Below are positions 6,120 to 13,090 of a stretch of 13,090 nt of DNA, in pieces. Under the pieces are notes generated by a model. It had not been told where the DNA came from and made no database searches. It was given only the letters and a program-made list of their open reading frames with translations. The stretch's first letter is position 1, and the number at the start of each line of letters is the position of its first letter. Source of the stretch: an uncultured Mollicutes bacterium (GTDB taxonomy: Bacteria > Bacillota_I > Bacilli_A > RFN20 > CAG-288); the NCBI GenBank assembly GCA_900549915.1, contig URQF01000028.1:1-13090 (forward strand), written 5' to 3'. Position numbers and translations under genes: made by a program.

Positions 6120-7796
6120 ATGGCAACAAACAAAGAATTAGCCGATTTGATTTTCCCAGACGTAAAAAAGACCGTCAAGGATCTCGATAAGAGGTTCCCA
6201 CCTCGCAATCTTCCCAAAGGCGCAGAAGTTACTCGTTTTGCCCCCTCTCCGACCGGCTTCCTTCACACCGGTTCTCTTTTTACTGCTAGGATTGCCTATA
6301 AGATTGCAAAACAGACAAATGGTGTCTATTTCATGCGATTAGAGGATACCGACCAGAAGCGTGAAATCAAAGGCACTGGCCTTGACCTTGTCAATCAGCT
6401 TGCTAACTTCGGAATCGTTCCGGATGAAGGCTATCTTGGTGATAAGGAAGAAGGTGCCTATGGACCATATACCCAATCCAAACGTGCCGACATCTATAAA
6501 ATCGTTATTAAGGAATTGATCAAGAAAGGACGTGCTTATCCTTGCTTCTGCACAAAAGAAGAACTGGATCAGCTCCGCGAAGTTCAGGAAGCCAACAAGG
6601 TCATTCCTGGATACTATGGCGAATATGCGCGTTGCCGTCATCTTTCGATTGCAGAAGACATCGAGTTAATCAAAGAAGGCAAGCCGTATGTCATTCGCTT
6701 CAAATCCAAAGGCAACCATCTCAATCACATCAAGGCACACGATGAAATCCGTGGTGATAGGGAACTGACCGAAAACGATCAGGATATCGTCATCTACAAA
6801 TCCGATGGACTTCCGACCTATCATTTTGCCCACTTAGTCGATGACCATTACAGGCACACGACTCTTGTGACCCGTGGTGAAGAGTGGATTTCCTCTCTTC
6901 CGATTCATCTTGAGTTATTCGCAGCTAGGGGCTGGGAAGCTCCAAAATATGCCCATCTTCCGGTTATCATGGTCAACGACAAGGAAACGGGAAACAAGCG
7001 TAAATTATCGAAGCGTAAGGATCCAGAAGCAGCTGTTTCCTTCTTCTTAAAGGAAGGCTATCCAAAAGAAGGAGTCCTGAAGTATCTTAGGACCATTGCA
7101 AACTCCAACTTCGAAGCCTGGCTTAGGGAAAATCCGAAGGCAGACTACAAGGACTTCAAGCTGACCTTTGATAAGTTCTCTCTCGATGGTGCCTTATTCG
7201 ATAGGCCAAAGCTTCAGAACATTTCCAAGGAAGTCTTAGCCAACTACGATAAGAAGACTTTTACCGATAACTGCCTCGAGTGGGCAAAGGACAATGATCC
7301 GATCCTAGCAAATAAGATTGAAGAAGACCGCAACAAGTTCGAAGCTATCATCAACATCGAGCGGGATCAGGAAAAGCCTCGGAAGGACTATGAAAAATTC
7401 TCTGATGTCTATGCCAAGATCAAGTTCTTCTATGATGACGAATATGAGAACCTCTTAAAAGCAGCTCCGCTTCCGTTCAATCCGTCCTTAAAGAAAGAAG
7501 TCATCGCCGAAGTTCTCAAGGACTTCGTTGCCTCCTTAGACTTAGAGCATCAGGATGAAACCACCTGGTTCAACTCCAGGAAGGAACTCGGAACCCGTCA
7601 TGGCTTTGCAAACGACCGTAAAGTCTATAAGAAAGATCCGACTTCCTATAACGGATGGTATGCAGACTGTATTTCCATTGTCCGTATCGCACTCTGTGCA
7701 TCCACTCAGTCTCCCAAGAGGTTCGATGTCCTGAAGATCTTAGGAAAACAGGAAATCGAAAATCGTGTCAACACTGTTCTTGCTCTTTTAAAATAG
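6120..7796 (+). CDS. gltX: Glutamate-tRNA ligase, long Clostridia-like form
   Basis: Charges tRNA(Glu), and in organisms with GatCAB also tRNA(Gln), with glutamate in the cytoplasm. The protein has 558 residues, longer than the usual bacterial GluRS of about 470-490. It has an N-terminal extension of about 38 residues before the class I motif APSPTGFLHTG (41-51, HIGH-like) that I associate with a GluRS branch common in Clostridia. KLSKR at 295-299 is the KMSKS equivalent. A zinc site is visible as Cys142-x-Cys144 and Cys172-x-His174, matching the arrangement in the E. coli enzyme. The anticodon-binding region fills the C-terminal part. All signature arginines (39, 73, 252, 299) use CGN. The ten AGG codons fall at hydrophobic family positions, notably 245, where GluRS homologues usually carry Met before the RGEE motif. 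AGA is absent. The TAG stop is in the same frame as the next gene. Confidence 0.96.
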   Translation: MATNKELADLIFPDVKKTVKDLDKRFPPRNLPKGAEVTRFAPSPTGFLHTGSLFTARIAYKIAKQTNGVYFMRLEDTDQKREIKGTGLDLVNQLANFGIVPDEGYLGDKEEGAYGPYTQSKRADIYKIVIKELIKKGRAYPCFCTKEELDQLREVQEANKVIPGYYGEYARCRHLSIAEDIELIKEGKPYVIRFKSKGNHLNHIKAHDEIRGDRELTENDQDIVIYKSDGLPTYHFAHLVDDHYRHTTLVTRGEEWISSLPIHLELFAARGWEAPKYAHLPVIMVNDKETGNKRKLSKRKDPEAAVSFFLKEGYPKEGVLKYLRTIANSNFEAWLRENPKADYKDFKLTFDKFSLDGALFDRPKLQNISKEVLANYDKKTFTDNCLEWAKDNDPILANKIEEDRNKFEAIINIERDQEKPRKDYEKFSDVYAKIKFFYDDEYENLLKAAPLPFNPSLKKEVIAEVLKDFVASLDLEHQDETTWFNSRKELGTRHGFANDRKVYKKDPTSYNGWYADCISIVRIALCASTQSPKRFDVLKILGKQEIENRVNTVLALLK

Positions 7797-7808
7797 CAGA
7801 AAGAAAAC

Positions 7809-9377
7809 GTGGCTAGTCTTACTACACCGCAGCCGAAGAAAAAGAATCTCCTGAAGTTCATCTTCAACGGGATTCTTTTCCTTTCTCTGACTGCCCTTGC
7901 TATCTATTACGTTCTCCGGGACGACCCGGTCAACACCTTTAAAATGCTCGGTAAAGCAAGATTCCTGCCGATTCTTTTCGCTGTCGCTGCTTTCTTTGTT
8001 ACTTTGAGGCTCGATGGTACGAATATCCTCTCTCTGACAAGAAGGTACAAAAAAGACTACAAATACAGAGAAGCCTTTGTCAATGTCCTCTCTGGACAGA
8101 CCCTTGGCGTCTATAGGAAATCCGCAGCTCCTCTGATTCAGACCCAGACCTTTTCCAAGCAGGAAGTCCCAATAGGAAAATCGGCTTCCATTCTGACTAG
8201 GAACTTTTTGATGTTCCAGTTCTCCTTGTTCATCTATTCCATCATTTTCTTCCTTGTCGGATATCCGACAAGGCAAAACGTTCCTTTGAATTTATTCGGA
8301 GGAAGGAAACTAAGGTGGGTCGTCATTGTCGGCCTTTGCATTCAGATGGGATGGTTGATTGGTGCTCTTGCCGTAGGTTTCTTACGTCCTCTTCATCGTT
8401 TTGTTCTAAACACTGGAGTCAATAGGATTATCAAACTACGATTGACCCGCAACGGAGAGGAGCTCCGTAAAAAGTGGACAAGGAAGTTTGTTTCCTATCG
8501 TATCGAAAGGAAACGGCTCTTCCATAACAAGAAACTAAGGCTTCATCTGTTTCTGGATAATTTTATCAAACAGTGGATTTTCGGAACGATTCCTTTCTTT
8601 GCCTTAAGGGCAGTTGCCGGAAACGATGTCTGCTCCGCCGATAGGTATTTTAAGACCATCGTTGGTACTGCCTATACGAACATTATCGGTTCGATAGTCA
8701 ATGTCGGAGGCCCGGAGATTGTCTTCCAGGATACTTTTACCTATTTTCTTTCTTCGATTCCTTCCTTAGGTGAACACCTGAAAGGCATGGTTTCTGCTAC
8801 GAATATTTTCTGGCGTGCGGTTACCTTCTATAGGCCGTTTTTTATCGGACTTATCACTACCCTTGTTGTTCAAGGCTCGAAAAAGCGTAGGGAAAGGATT
8901 GGCGATACCCGGACGATTTATGACAGGGAAATCAGGAACTACGATGAATTCGATGAAGCAACAAAACAGTACCTCAATGATGTCCGGAAAAAAGGCGAAA
9001 GCAAAAATCCGGCCTTGTTGAGCAAAGAAGAAGTCGCGGCTTCCTTCGATAAGAGGAAGCAGAAGTACTCCGAAAGGGAAGAACTGAAACCAGAAGAAGA
9101 ATTCACGGATGATGATTTTGAAAAGATTCTCGAAAAAGAAAAACATCATCTTGCCAAAGCAGAGAAGGAAGCAGAGAAAATAAGGAAAGAAGGAACGGTC
9201 GATCCAGAAATCAAAAAAGAGGCCGATAAGGAACTTCTGGCACAAGAAAAGAAAGCCATTGAAAAGGAAACAAAAAAGCAAGCTCGTATTGCAAAGAAGC
9301 TAGAAAAGAGGAAAGACAACCCGAACATTGAAGAAAGGGTTTCTACCTCTCCGACAAAGGATCCAAAGGAACAGTAA
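7809..9377 (+). CDS. MprF/YbhN-type flippase-like membrane protein with long charged tail
   Basis: A 522-residue protein related to the lysylphosphatidylglycerol synthetase transmembrane (UPF0104/YbhN) family, whose members move or bind amphiphilic lipids and polyprenyl-linked sugars. Hydrophobic segments lie near 15-36, 51-70, 127-152, 168-192, 255-268, 285-315 and 338-355. Family-like motifs are IGKSASIL (122-129) and FWRAVTFY-x-P (334-343), where the Arg of FWR uses CGT and x is AGG. The usual glycine-rich GGxP stretch near residue 95 is degenerate. Residues about 356-522 form a soluble Lys/Glu-rich tail, likely partly coiled coil, longer than I expect for the family. The start must be the GTG at 7809, because the gltX TAG is in frame 12 bases upstream and no ATG occurs for over 40 codons. 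The ribosome site is weak (AGAAAG). The stop overlaps the glycosyltransferase ATG by one base, suggesting coupled synthesis and a shared role in glycolipid handling. Confidence 0.82.
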   Translation: MASLTTPQPKKKNLLKFIFNGILFLSLTALAIYYVLRDDPVNTFKMLGKARFLPILFAVAAFFVTLRLDGTNILSLTRRYKKDYKYREAFVNVLSGQTLGVYRKSAAPLIQTQTFSKQEVPIGKSASILTRNFLMFQFSLFIYSIIFFLVGYPTRQNVPLNLFGGRKLRWVVIVGLCIQMGWLIGALAVGFLRPLHRFVLNTGVNRIIKLRLTRNGEELRKKWTRKFVSYRIERKRLFHNKKLRLHLFLDNFIKQWIFGTIPFFALRAVAGNDVCSADRYFKTIVGTAYTNIIGSIVNVGGPEIVFQDTFTYFLSSIPSLGEHLKGMVSATNIFWRAVTFYRPFFIGLITTLVVQGSKKRRERIGDTRTIYDREIRNYDEFDEATKQYLNDVRKKGESKNPALLSKEEVAASFDKRKQKYSEREELKPEEEFTDDDFEKILEKEKHHLAKAEKEAEKIRKEGTVDPEIKKEADKELLAQEKKAIEKETKKQARIAKKLEKRKDNPNIEERVSTSPTKDPKEQ

Positions 9378-10558
9378 TGGTTATCGGGATTTTTTCGGAT
9401 ACTTATGAACCGGATTTAAACGGAGTTGCCACAGCCACGAAAGTCCTTCGGGATACTTTAAGGAATCATGGCCATACTGTCATACTGATTACGACCGGAC
9501 TTCCGCATCAGAAGGACTTCAGCTTTGAAGACGGAATCAGGCGGATTCCTGGAAGGACCCTTCGTTTTCTCTATGGTTATCGTAGGAGCTGGATATACAA
9601 TTCAGCCGCCTATAAAGAATTATCGAAAATCCATTTTGATGTTTTTCATATCCAGCAGGAATTCGGTATTTCCATCTTTGGACGTATCTGTGCAAGCCAG
9701 TTCCATGTGCCGATTGTCTATACCTACCATACTTCTTATCCAGATTATTCTGCCTATCTTTCCGGCGGAAAAAAGATTCCGGATGCTTTAGCGAAAAAGG
9801 CTATTGTCTCTCTTGTGAAAAAGATTGTCTCTAGGCGCGGAGAAATCATCACCCCGTCTAAGAAATCCAGACGCCTTCTTGAGAGCTACGGGTTAAGGCG
9901 CTTTGTCAATGTGATACCAAACGCGCTAGACTTAACTCCGTTCTATCAAGAAAAAAATAGGGAGCGGGAAAAGAGCTTTAAGAAAGCGCATGACTTATCC
10001 GGGAAACGGATTCTTCTCTACTTAGGGCGTATCAGCCAAGAGAAGAATATCCGAGAGCTCTTAGAAGGATTCTGCCTTTATAAGACACGCTATCAGGATG
10101 AAAAGACCATCCTGCTTCTGGTGGGGTCTGGTCCGCATTTAGAAGATTTCAAAGAGGAGGCAAAACGTCTTCCTTTCCAAAAAGATATTCTCTTCTATGG
10201 TCCCGTTCCTCATGAAGATACTGGTTTCTTCTATCAGCTCTGTGATGCTTTTATCAATGCTTCGACAAGTGAAACCCAAGGTCTTACCTATAATGAAGCA
10301 AGGGCATCGAAGGCAATCGTGATTGCCCACTATGATGATAATCTTATCGATCTCATCAAAGACGGGGAAACCGGGTATTTCTTCGATGACAGGGAGACCA
10401 GGGCAGATAAAATCGATACCTGTCTGAGAAGGACAGAAGAAGAGAAAGAGCAAAGGCGAGAAAAGGCGAAACAGAAGAATGCCTACTTCTGTTCACCAGA
10501 AAGGTTCTATCAGAAGATTATTCATGTCTATCAAAAAGCAATCCGGCATCAGTACTAA
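9377..10558 (+). CDS. GT4 glycosyltransferase, probable alpha-monoglucosyldiacylglycerol synthase
   Basis: A 393-residue membrane-associated GT-B enzyme, likely transferring glucose from UDP-glucose to diacylglycerol to make monoglucosyl-diacylglycerol, a bilayer-shaping lipid and possible teichoic acid anchor. The N-terminal domain opens with IGIFSDTYEPDLNGVAT (3-19). YTYHTSYPDY lies at 115-124. The donor-site loop YLGRISQEKN is at 215-224, and the GT4 EX7E motif runs from Glu299 to Glu307 within SETQGLTYNEA. The HTSYPDY and NAST-SETQGLTY blocks closely resemble the Acholeplasma laidlawii enzyme as I remember it. Length is typical. AAAGGA lies 6 bases before the ATG. The codon after NEA (residue 309) is AGG where GT4 enzymes often read EAMA. 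The adjacent flippase-like gene supports a lipid substrate. Another lipid or mannosyl acceptor cannot be excluded. Confidence 0.85.
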   Translation: MVIGIFSDTYEPDLNGVATATKVLRDTLRNHGHTVILITTGLPHQKDFSFEDGIRRIPGRTLRFLYGYRRSWIYNSAAYKELSKIHFDVFHIQQEFGISIFGRICASQFHVPIVYTYHTSYPDYSAYLSGGKKIPDALAKKAIVSLVKKIVSRRGEIITPSKKSRRLLESYGLRRFVNVIPNALDLTPFYQEKNREREKSFKKAHDLSGKRILLYLGRISQEKNIRELLEGFCLYKTRYQDEKTILLLVGSGPHLEDFKEEAKRLPFQKDILFYGPVPHEDTGFFYQLCDAFINASTSETQGLTYNEARASKAIVIAHYDDNLIDLIKDGETGYFFDDRETRADKIDTCLRRTEEEKEQRREKAKQKNAYFCSPERFYQKIIHVYQKAIRHQY

Positions 10559-11378
10559 CACGCTGAAAGACGTTACCAGGAAGGATAAAAATGTACTATT
10601 AGTCTTTCCAAAGAGGAAGATTCTTCTTTCGACAGAAGATTATCTTTCCGGATATTTTTATCCAGGCAAAGAGTTTTCGGATGATGAGATTCTAGTCTTA
10701 AAGAAAAAGAGCGGGTTAAGAAAAGCAGAGAGCTATCTCCACTCCTTATTGAGGGATCGTCGTTATACCATCAAGGAGGTCAAGGATAAACTGAAGAAGA
10801 AGTATGTCCTAGGCGAAGCGGAAATCCATTCTCTTCTTTCTCCTTATATCGAAGATCAGATCCTGGATGATGAATCCTATGCCTTTGATTTCTATGAAAG
10901 CAAAAAAGAGCAAGGGTATGGGAAGAACGCGATTGATGCAAAACTGAAAAGGAAAGGAATCCCCGAGGAAATCCTTCATAAGCTTGACCAGAAAGAGGCG
11001 GAATCCGAAACAAACAGGGAACAGATTCTTTCTTTGCTAGAGCGGAAAGACAAACCAAATACAAGGAAACCAATCCAGAAGCGAAAAGAAATACTATTCG
11101 CATTCCTGCTAAGAAGAGGATTCCATCCAAGCGATGCCGAAAAGTTCACGGAAGACTATTTTGAAGCGCTTCCAGAAACCGATGATGACCAAACAAAGAA
11201 AAGAAAACAAGATTATCTCAAAAAAGAAGGGGAGAAATGCTATAATGCGGTCAGGAAGAAGAACTTCAGTTCTTTTCAAAGAAAAGCAAAATTTCTCTCA
11301 TCAAGGAGAGAAAAAGGCTTTTTGAAAGAGGACATCGATTCCTTCCTTTCTCAACGAGGATATACATTCCATGATTAA
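10524..11378 (+). CDS. recX: RecX-like regulator of RecA
   Basis: A 284-residue cytoplasmic protein of the RecX family, which binds RecA filaments and modulates recombination and the SOS response. A short beta-rich N terminus (to about residue 45) is followed by tandem three-helix modules. The segment with DRRYTIKEVKDKL (about 77-90) and the IEDQILDDESYAFDF stretch (about 105-120) are the most family-like. Length suits the longer Bacillus-type RecX proteins. I chose the ATG at 10524, which overlaps the glycosyltransferase by 35 bases and has AGAAG 7 bases upstream. An in-frame ATG at 10479 would add 15 residues and also has a weak site, so the start is uncertain. An AGGAAGG at 10578-10584 followed by an out-of-frame ATG leads only to a three-codon frame and is not a start. 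The C-terminal half is less conserved, very Lys-rich, and overlaps the next gene by 8 bases. Confidence 0.8.
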   Translation: MSIKKQSGISTNTLKDVTRKDKNVLLVFPKRKILLSTEDYLSGYFYPGKEFSDDEILVLKKKSGLRKAESYLHSLLRDRRYTIKEVKDKLKKKYVLGEAEIHSLLSPYIEDQILDDESYAFDFYESKKEQGYGKNAIDAKLKRKGIPEEILHKLDQKEAESETNREQILSLLERKDKPNTRKPIQKRKEILFAFLLRRGFHPSDAEKFTEDYFEALPETDDDQTKKRKQDYLKKEGEKCYNAVRKKNFSSFQRKAKFLSSRREKGFLKEDIDSFLSQRGYTFHD

Positions 11379-12312
11379 AGATCTGCTCAATTACGAAGGA
11401 CCTGTCAACGAAATCTTCAGGGTCAAACAGGCCACACGTGCGATTTCCAACAATGGTTCGCCGTATCTTTCTTTGACCTTACAGGACAACACGGGAACCG
11501 TGGAAGCCAAAAGGTGGTCGATTGATGACGATGATCTCGTTATCGCTACCGCCGGAAATCTTGTCCATGTCACTGGAAGGATGCAAATATACCGTGGTCA
11601 TCCACAGAGGAAGATTAATGAATTAGAAGGAGTCATGGAAGGAGAGGCGGATTTAGAAAAGTTTGTTCCGATTGCACCAACTCCCATCGATGACCTCAAA
11701 GACGAGTTAAAGAAGGATGTTGCTCTGATTCAGGATAAAGAACTCCAAGACCTTGTAGTTACCGTTCTGAAAGAACACTTCGAAGACTATCTTTCCTATC
11801 CGGCAGCGGTTACGGTCCATCATGCCTATCTGCATGGACTTCTCTTCCATTCGCTCTCCATCTGCCGCAGGGCAATCCAAATCCAGAAGAACTATCCTTG
11901 GCTTAGTCGAGATTATTTAATCAGCGGTTCCCTGCTTCATGACATCGGAAAGACAAAAGAGCTTTCTGGTACTAGGGCAGCTTCCTATACTACGGAAGGA
12001 AACCTCATCGGACATATCGCTTTAGGAGCTAGGATTGTCTATTCTACTGGCGAACGTCTTGGTACCGATAAGGAAAAGTTAGATGTCTTAACGCATAGGA
12101 TTCTCTCTCATCACGGAGAACTGGAATTTGGATCCCCTAAGGTTCCAAGGACAGCAGAGGCTTATGTTCTCCATTGCCTTGATGACTTAGATGCCAAGAG
12201 GGAATGCCTGAAGACTGCCTATGAAGGAACGAAAGAAGGAAGCTTTACCGGAAAGGTTCTCTGGAGGAACAATACCACCTTCTATAAACCGAAAACCGGT
12301 GATGATAAATAA
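11371..12312 (+). CDS. yhaM: YhaM-type 3'-5' exoribonuclease (OB fold plus HD domain)
   Basis: A 313-residue cytoplasmic enzyme expected to degrade RNA, and possibly single-stranded DNA, from the 3' end using metal ions. Residues about 10-90 form an OB-fold nucleic-acid-binding domain (PYLSLTLQD at 31-39, YRG at 74-76). Residues about 145-275 form the HD phosphohydrolase domain, with metal ligands likely among His150/151, His190-Asp191 in LLHDIGK, His215 in NLIGH, His247/248 in LSHHG and Asp271/272. The ELSG and EGNLIGH blocks are characteristic of YhaM. Length matches the Bacillus protein. The ATG overlaps the recX stop by 8 bases, with GAGGA about 10 bases upstream, so translation is probably coupled. 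AGG codons at 17, 48 and 80 align with hydrophobic family positions, while the YRG arginine is CGT. Confidence 0.93.
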   Translation: MIKDLLNYEGPVNEIFRVKQATRAISNNGSPYLSLTLQDNTGTVEAKRWSIDDDDLVIATAGNLVHVTGRMQIYRGHPQRKINELEGVMEGEADLEKFVPIAPTPIDDLKDELKKDVALIQDKELQDLVVTVLKEHFEDYLSYPAAVTVHHAYLHGLLFHSLSICRRAIQIQKNYPWLSRDYLISGSLLHDIGKTKELSGTRAASYTTEGNLIGHIALGARIVYSTGERLGTDKEKLDVLTHRILSHHGELEFGSPKVPRTAEAYVLHCLDDLDAKRECLKTAYEGTKEGSFTGKVLWRNNTTFYKPKTGDDK

Positions 12313-12329
12313 AGAAAGGATTACCACCC

Positions 12330-13090
12330 ATGGAAGAAAAGGAAACCATCGAAAAAGACGTTGATCTCTTAGATGACATCACGAAGTTCACAGTCCTTCC
12401 TCCGAAAAGAGAAAGGAACAAAGAGGAAGAAGAGCCTGTCTCGAAAGGTAGCAGGATTCTCTCCCTTGTCTATGTCAGTATCGGTGCTGCTCTTGCACTA
12501 ACCTATCTTGTCTTAGCCTTTGTCTTTGGAAGGGGATACGATGGATTCAATTCCGAAAAAGGATACGGAATCCTTCCCATTCTCTTTTCATCCTTAGCTG
12601 GCCTTTTTGCAGCTGCATCCTTCGTTCTCTTCTATCTGAAAAAGAAAAATAAGAAGAGCCTGTTCTCTTCTTTAGCACTCAGTTCCTCCTTATTAGCGCT
12701 TTTATCTTTATACTTCTCTTATTCCTTTTCTATTCTTCGCAAAGATGTTATCGATAAAAGGAATAGGTCTGGAAGCAACTTCTTCGGATATACCTATCTT
12801 GTCATTCTTTGCTTTGCCGTTGTCTTTGCTGTTTCTGGTATCGTCATCGAATTCTTAAAAAAGCCAAGTGCAAAAAAGAAGATTGTCGAAAGCGTCATCT
12901 TCGTTCTCTTTGCCTTCCTTCTCTACCCAACTGGTGCCATCCTCGCCAATCCGATTTCCTACTCGGCAAGCGGAATCACGCTTTCGGTCTTCGGATCCTG
13001 CTTCTTAGCTTCTGGTTTCATCGTCCTAGAAGCAAAAGGAAGAAAAGACAATACAAGCCTTGTCATTTTCCTTCTCACCCTCGGATGGGT
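12330..13090 (+). CDS. Polytopic membrane protein of unknown function, partial (runs off right edge)
   Basis: An open frame of 253 codons continues past the window. It starts at the ATG at 12330, with AAAGGA 10 bases upstream and 17 bases after yhaM, so it belongs to the same operon. A hydrophilic, Glu/Lys-rich N terminus of about 40 residues precedes hydrophobic segments near 42-66, 80-103, 111-134, 151-176, 185-206, 213-234 and 242 onward, separated by short basic loops such as KKKNKKS (104-110). The N terminus is probably cytoplasmic. I recognise no family motif, and the composition (Leu, Ser, Phe and Val) fits a small-molecule transporter or a structural membrane protein equally well. AGG at residue 42, at the start of the first helix, would be Met under the reassigned code. 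Confidence 0.8.
   Translation, partial: MEEKETIEKDVDLLDDITKFTVLPPKRERNKEEEEPVSKGSRILSLVYVSIGAALALTYLVLAFVFGRGYDGFNSEKGYGILPILFSSLAGLFAAASFVLFYLKKKNKKSLFSSLALSSSLLALLSLYFSYSFSILRKDVIDKRNRSGSNFFGYTYLVILCFAVVFAVSGIVIEFLKKPSAKKKIVESVIFVLFAFLLYPTGAILANPISYSASGITLSVFGSCFLASGFIVLEAKGRKDNTSLVIFLLTLGW

Noticed and set aside
8766..9281. 171-codon Phe-rich minus-strand ORF
   Set aside because: The Phe-rich look is the complement of the Lys/Glu-rich tail of the flippase-like gene, a typical mirror artefact.
1..13090. UGA-to-Trp recoding, as in Mycoplasma
   Set aside because: ftsK ends on TGA at the expected family length and conserved tryptophans are TGG, so TGA is a stop.
1..13090. CGG-to-Trp recoding, known in some gut Bacilli
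   Set aside because: CGG encodes the conserved Arg28 and the motif-3 Arg of galactokinase, so CGG remains Arg.

Overview
The window looks like a chromosomal housekeeping segment from a low-to-mid GC member of the Bacilli (Firmicutes), probably an uncultivated gut lineage. No RNA gene, insertion sequence, CRISPR array or phage module is visible. TAA, TAG and TGA all act as ordinary stops. The striking feature is the use of AGG. Wherever I can align from memory, AGG falls on a family methionine or another hydrophobic residue, while conserved arginines are written CGN or AGA. The simplest reading is that AGG encodes methionine here, as reported for the Candidatus Enterosoma group (NCBI genetic code 34). 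Standard-table translations of this window therefore show many false arginines, some in tandem inside membrane helices. Residue positions below follow the reading frame, so an 'Arg' that I mark as AGG should be read as Met.

Left part, minus strand (1-4644): a gene cut by the left edge and of unknown function, then ftsK (DNA translocase), then, after a 239-base gap, a galactokinase gene with its own promoter. ftsK has an extended -10 promoter in that gap.

Centre (4645-4971): a 327-base divergent intergenic region. It holds a galK promoter and ribosome binding site pointing left, a likely promoter pointing right, and a very short ORF behind a near-consensus Shine-Dalgarno sequence.

Right part, plus strand (4972-13090): seven tightly packed genes that look like one transcription unit: a YitT-family membrane protein, gltX (a long, Clostridia-like GluRS), a MprF/YbhN-type flippase-like membrane protein, a glycosyltransferase resembling alpha-monoglucosyldiacylglycerol synthase, recX, a YhaM-type exoribonuclease, and a polytopic membrane protein cut by the right edge. 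Three junctions show stop/start overlaps (1, 35 and 8 bases) and the other gaps are 12 to 41 bases. The flippase-glycosyltransferase pair suggests synthesis and membrane distribution of a glucolipid. The remaining genes serve translation, recombination control and RNA turnover. The novelty here is the code, not an unfamiliar gene cluster.
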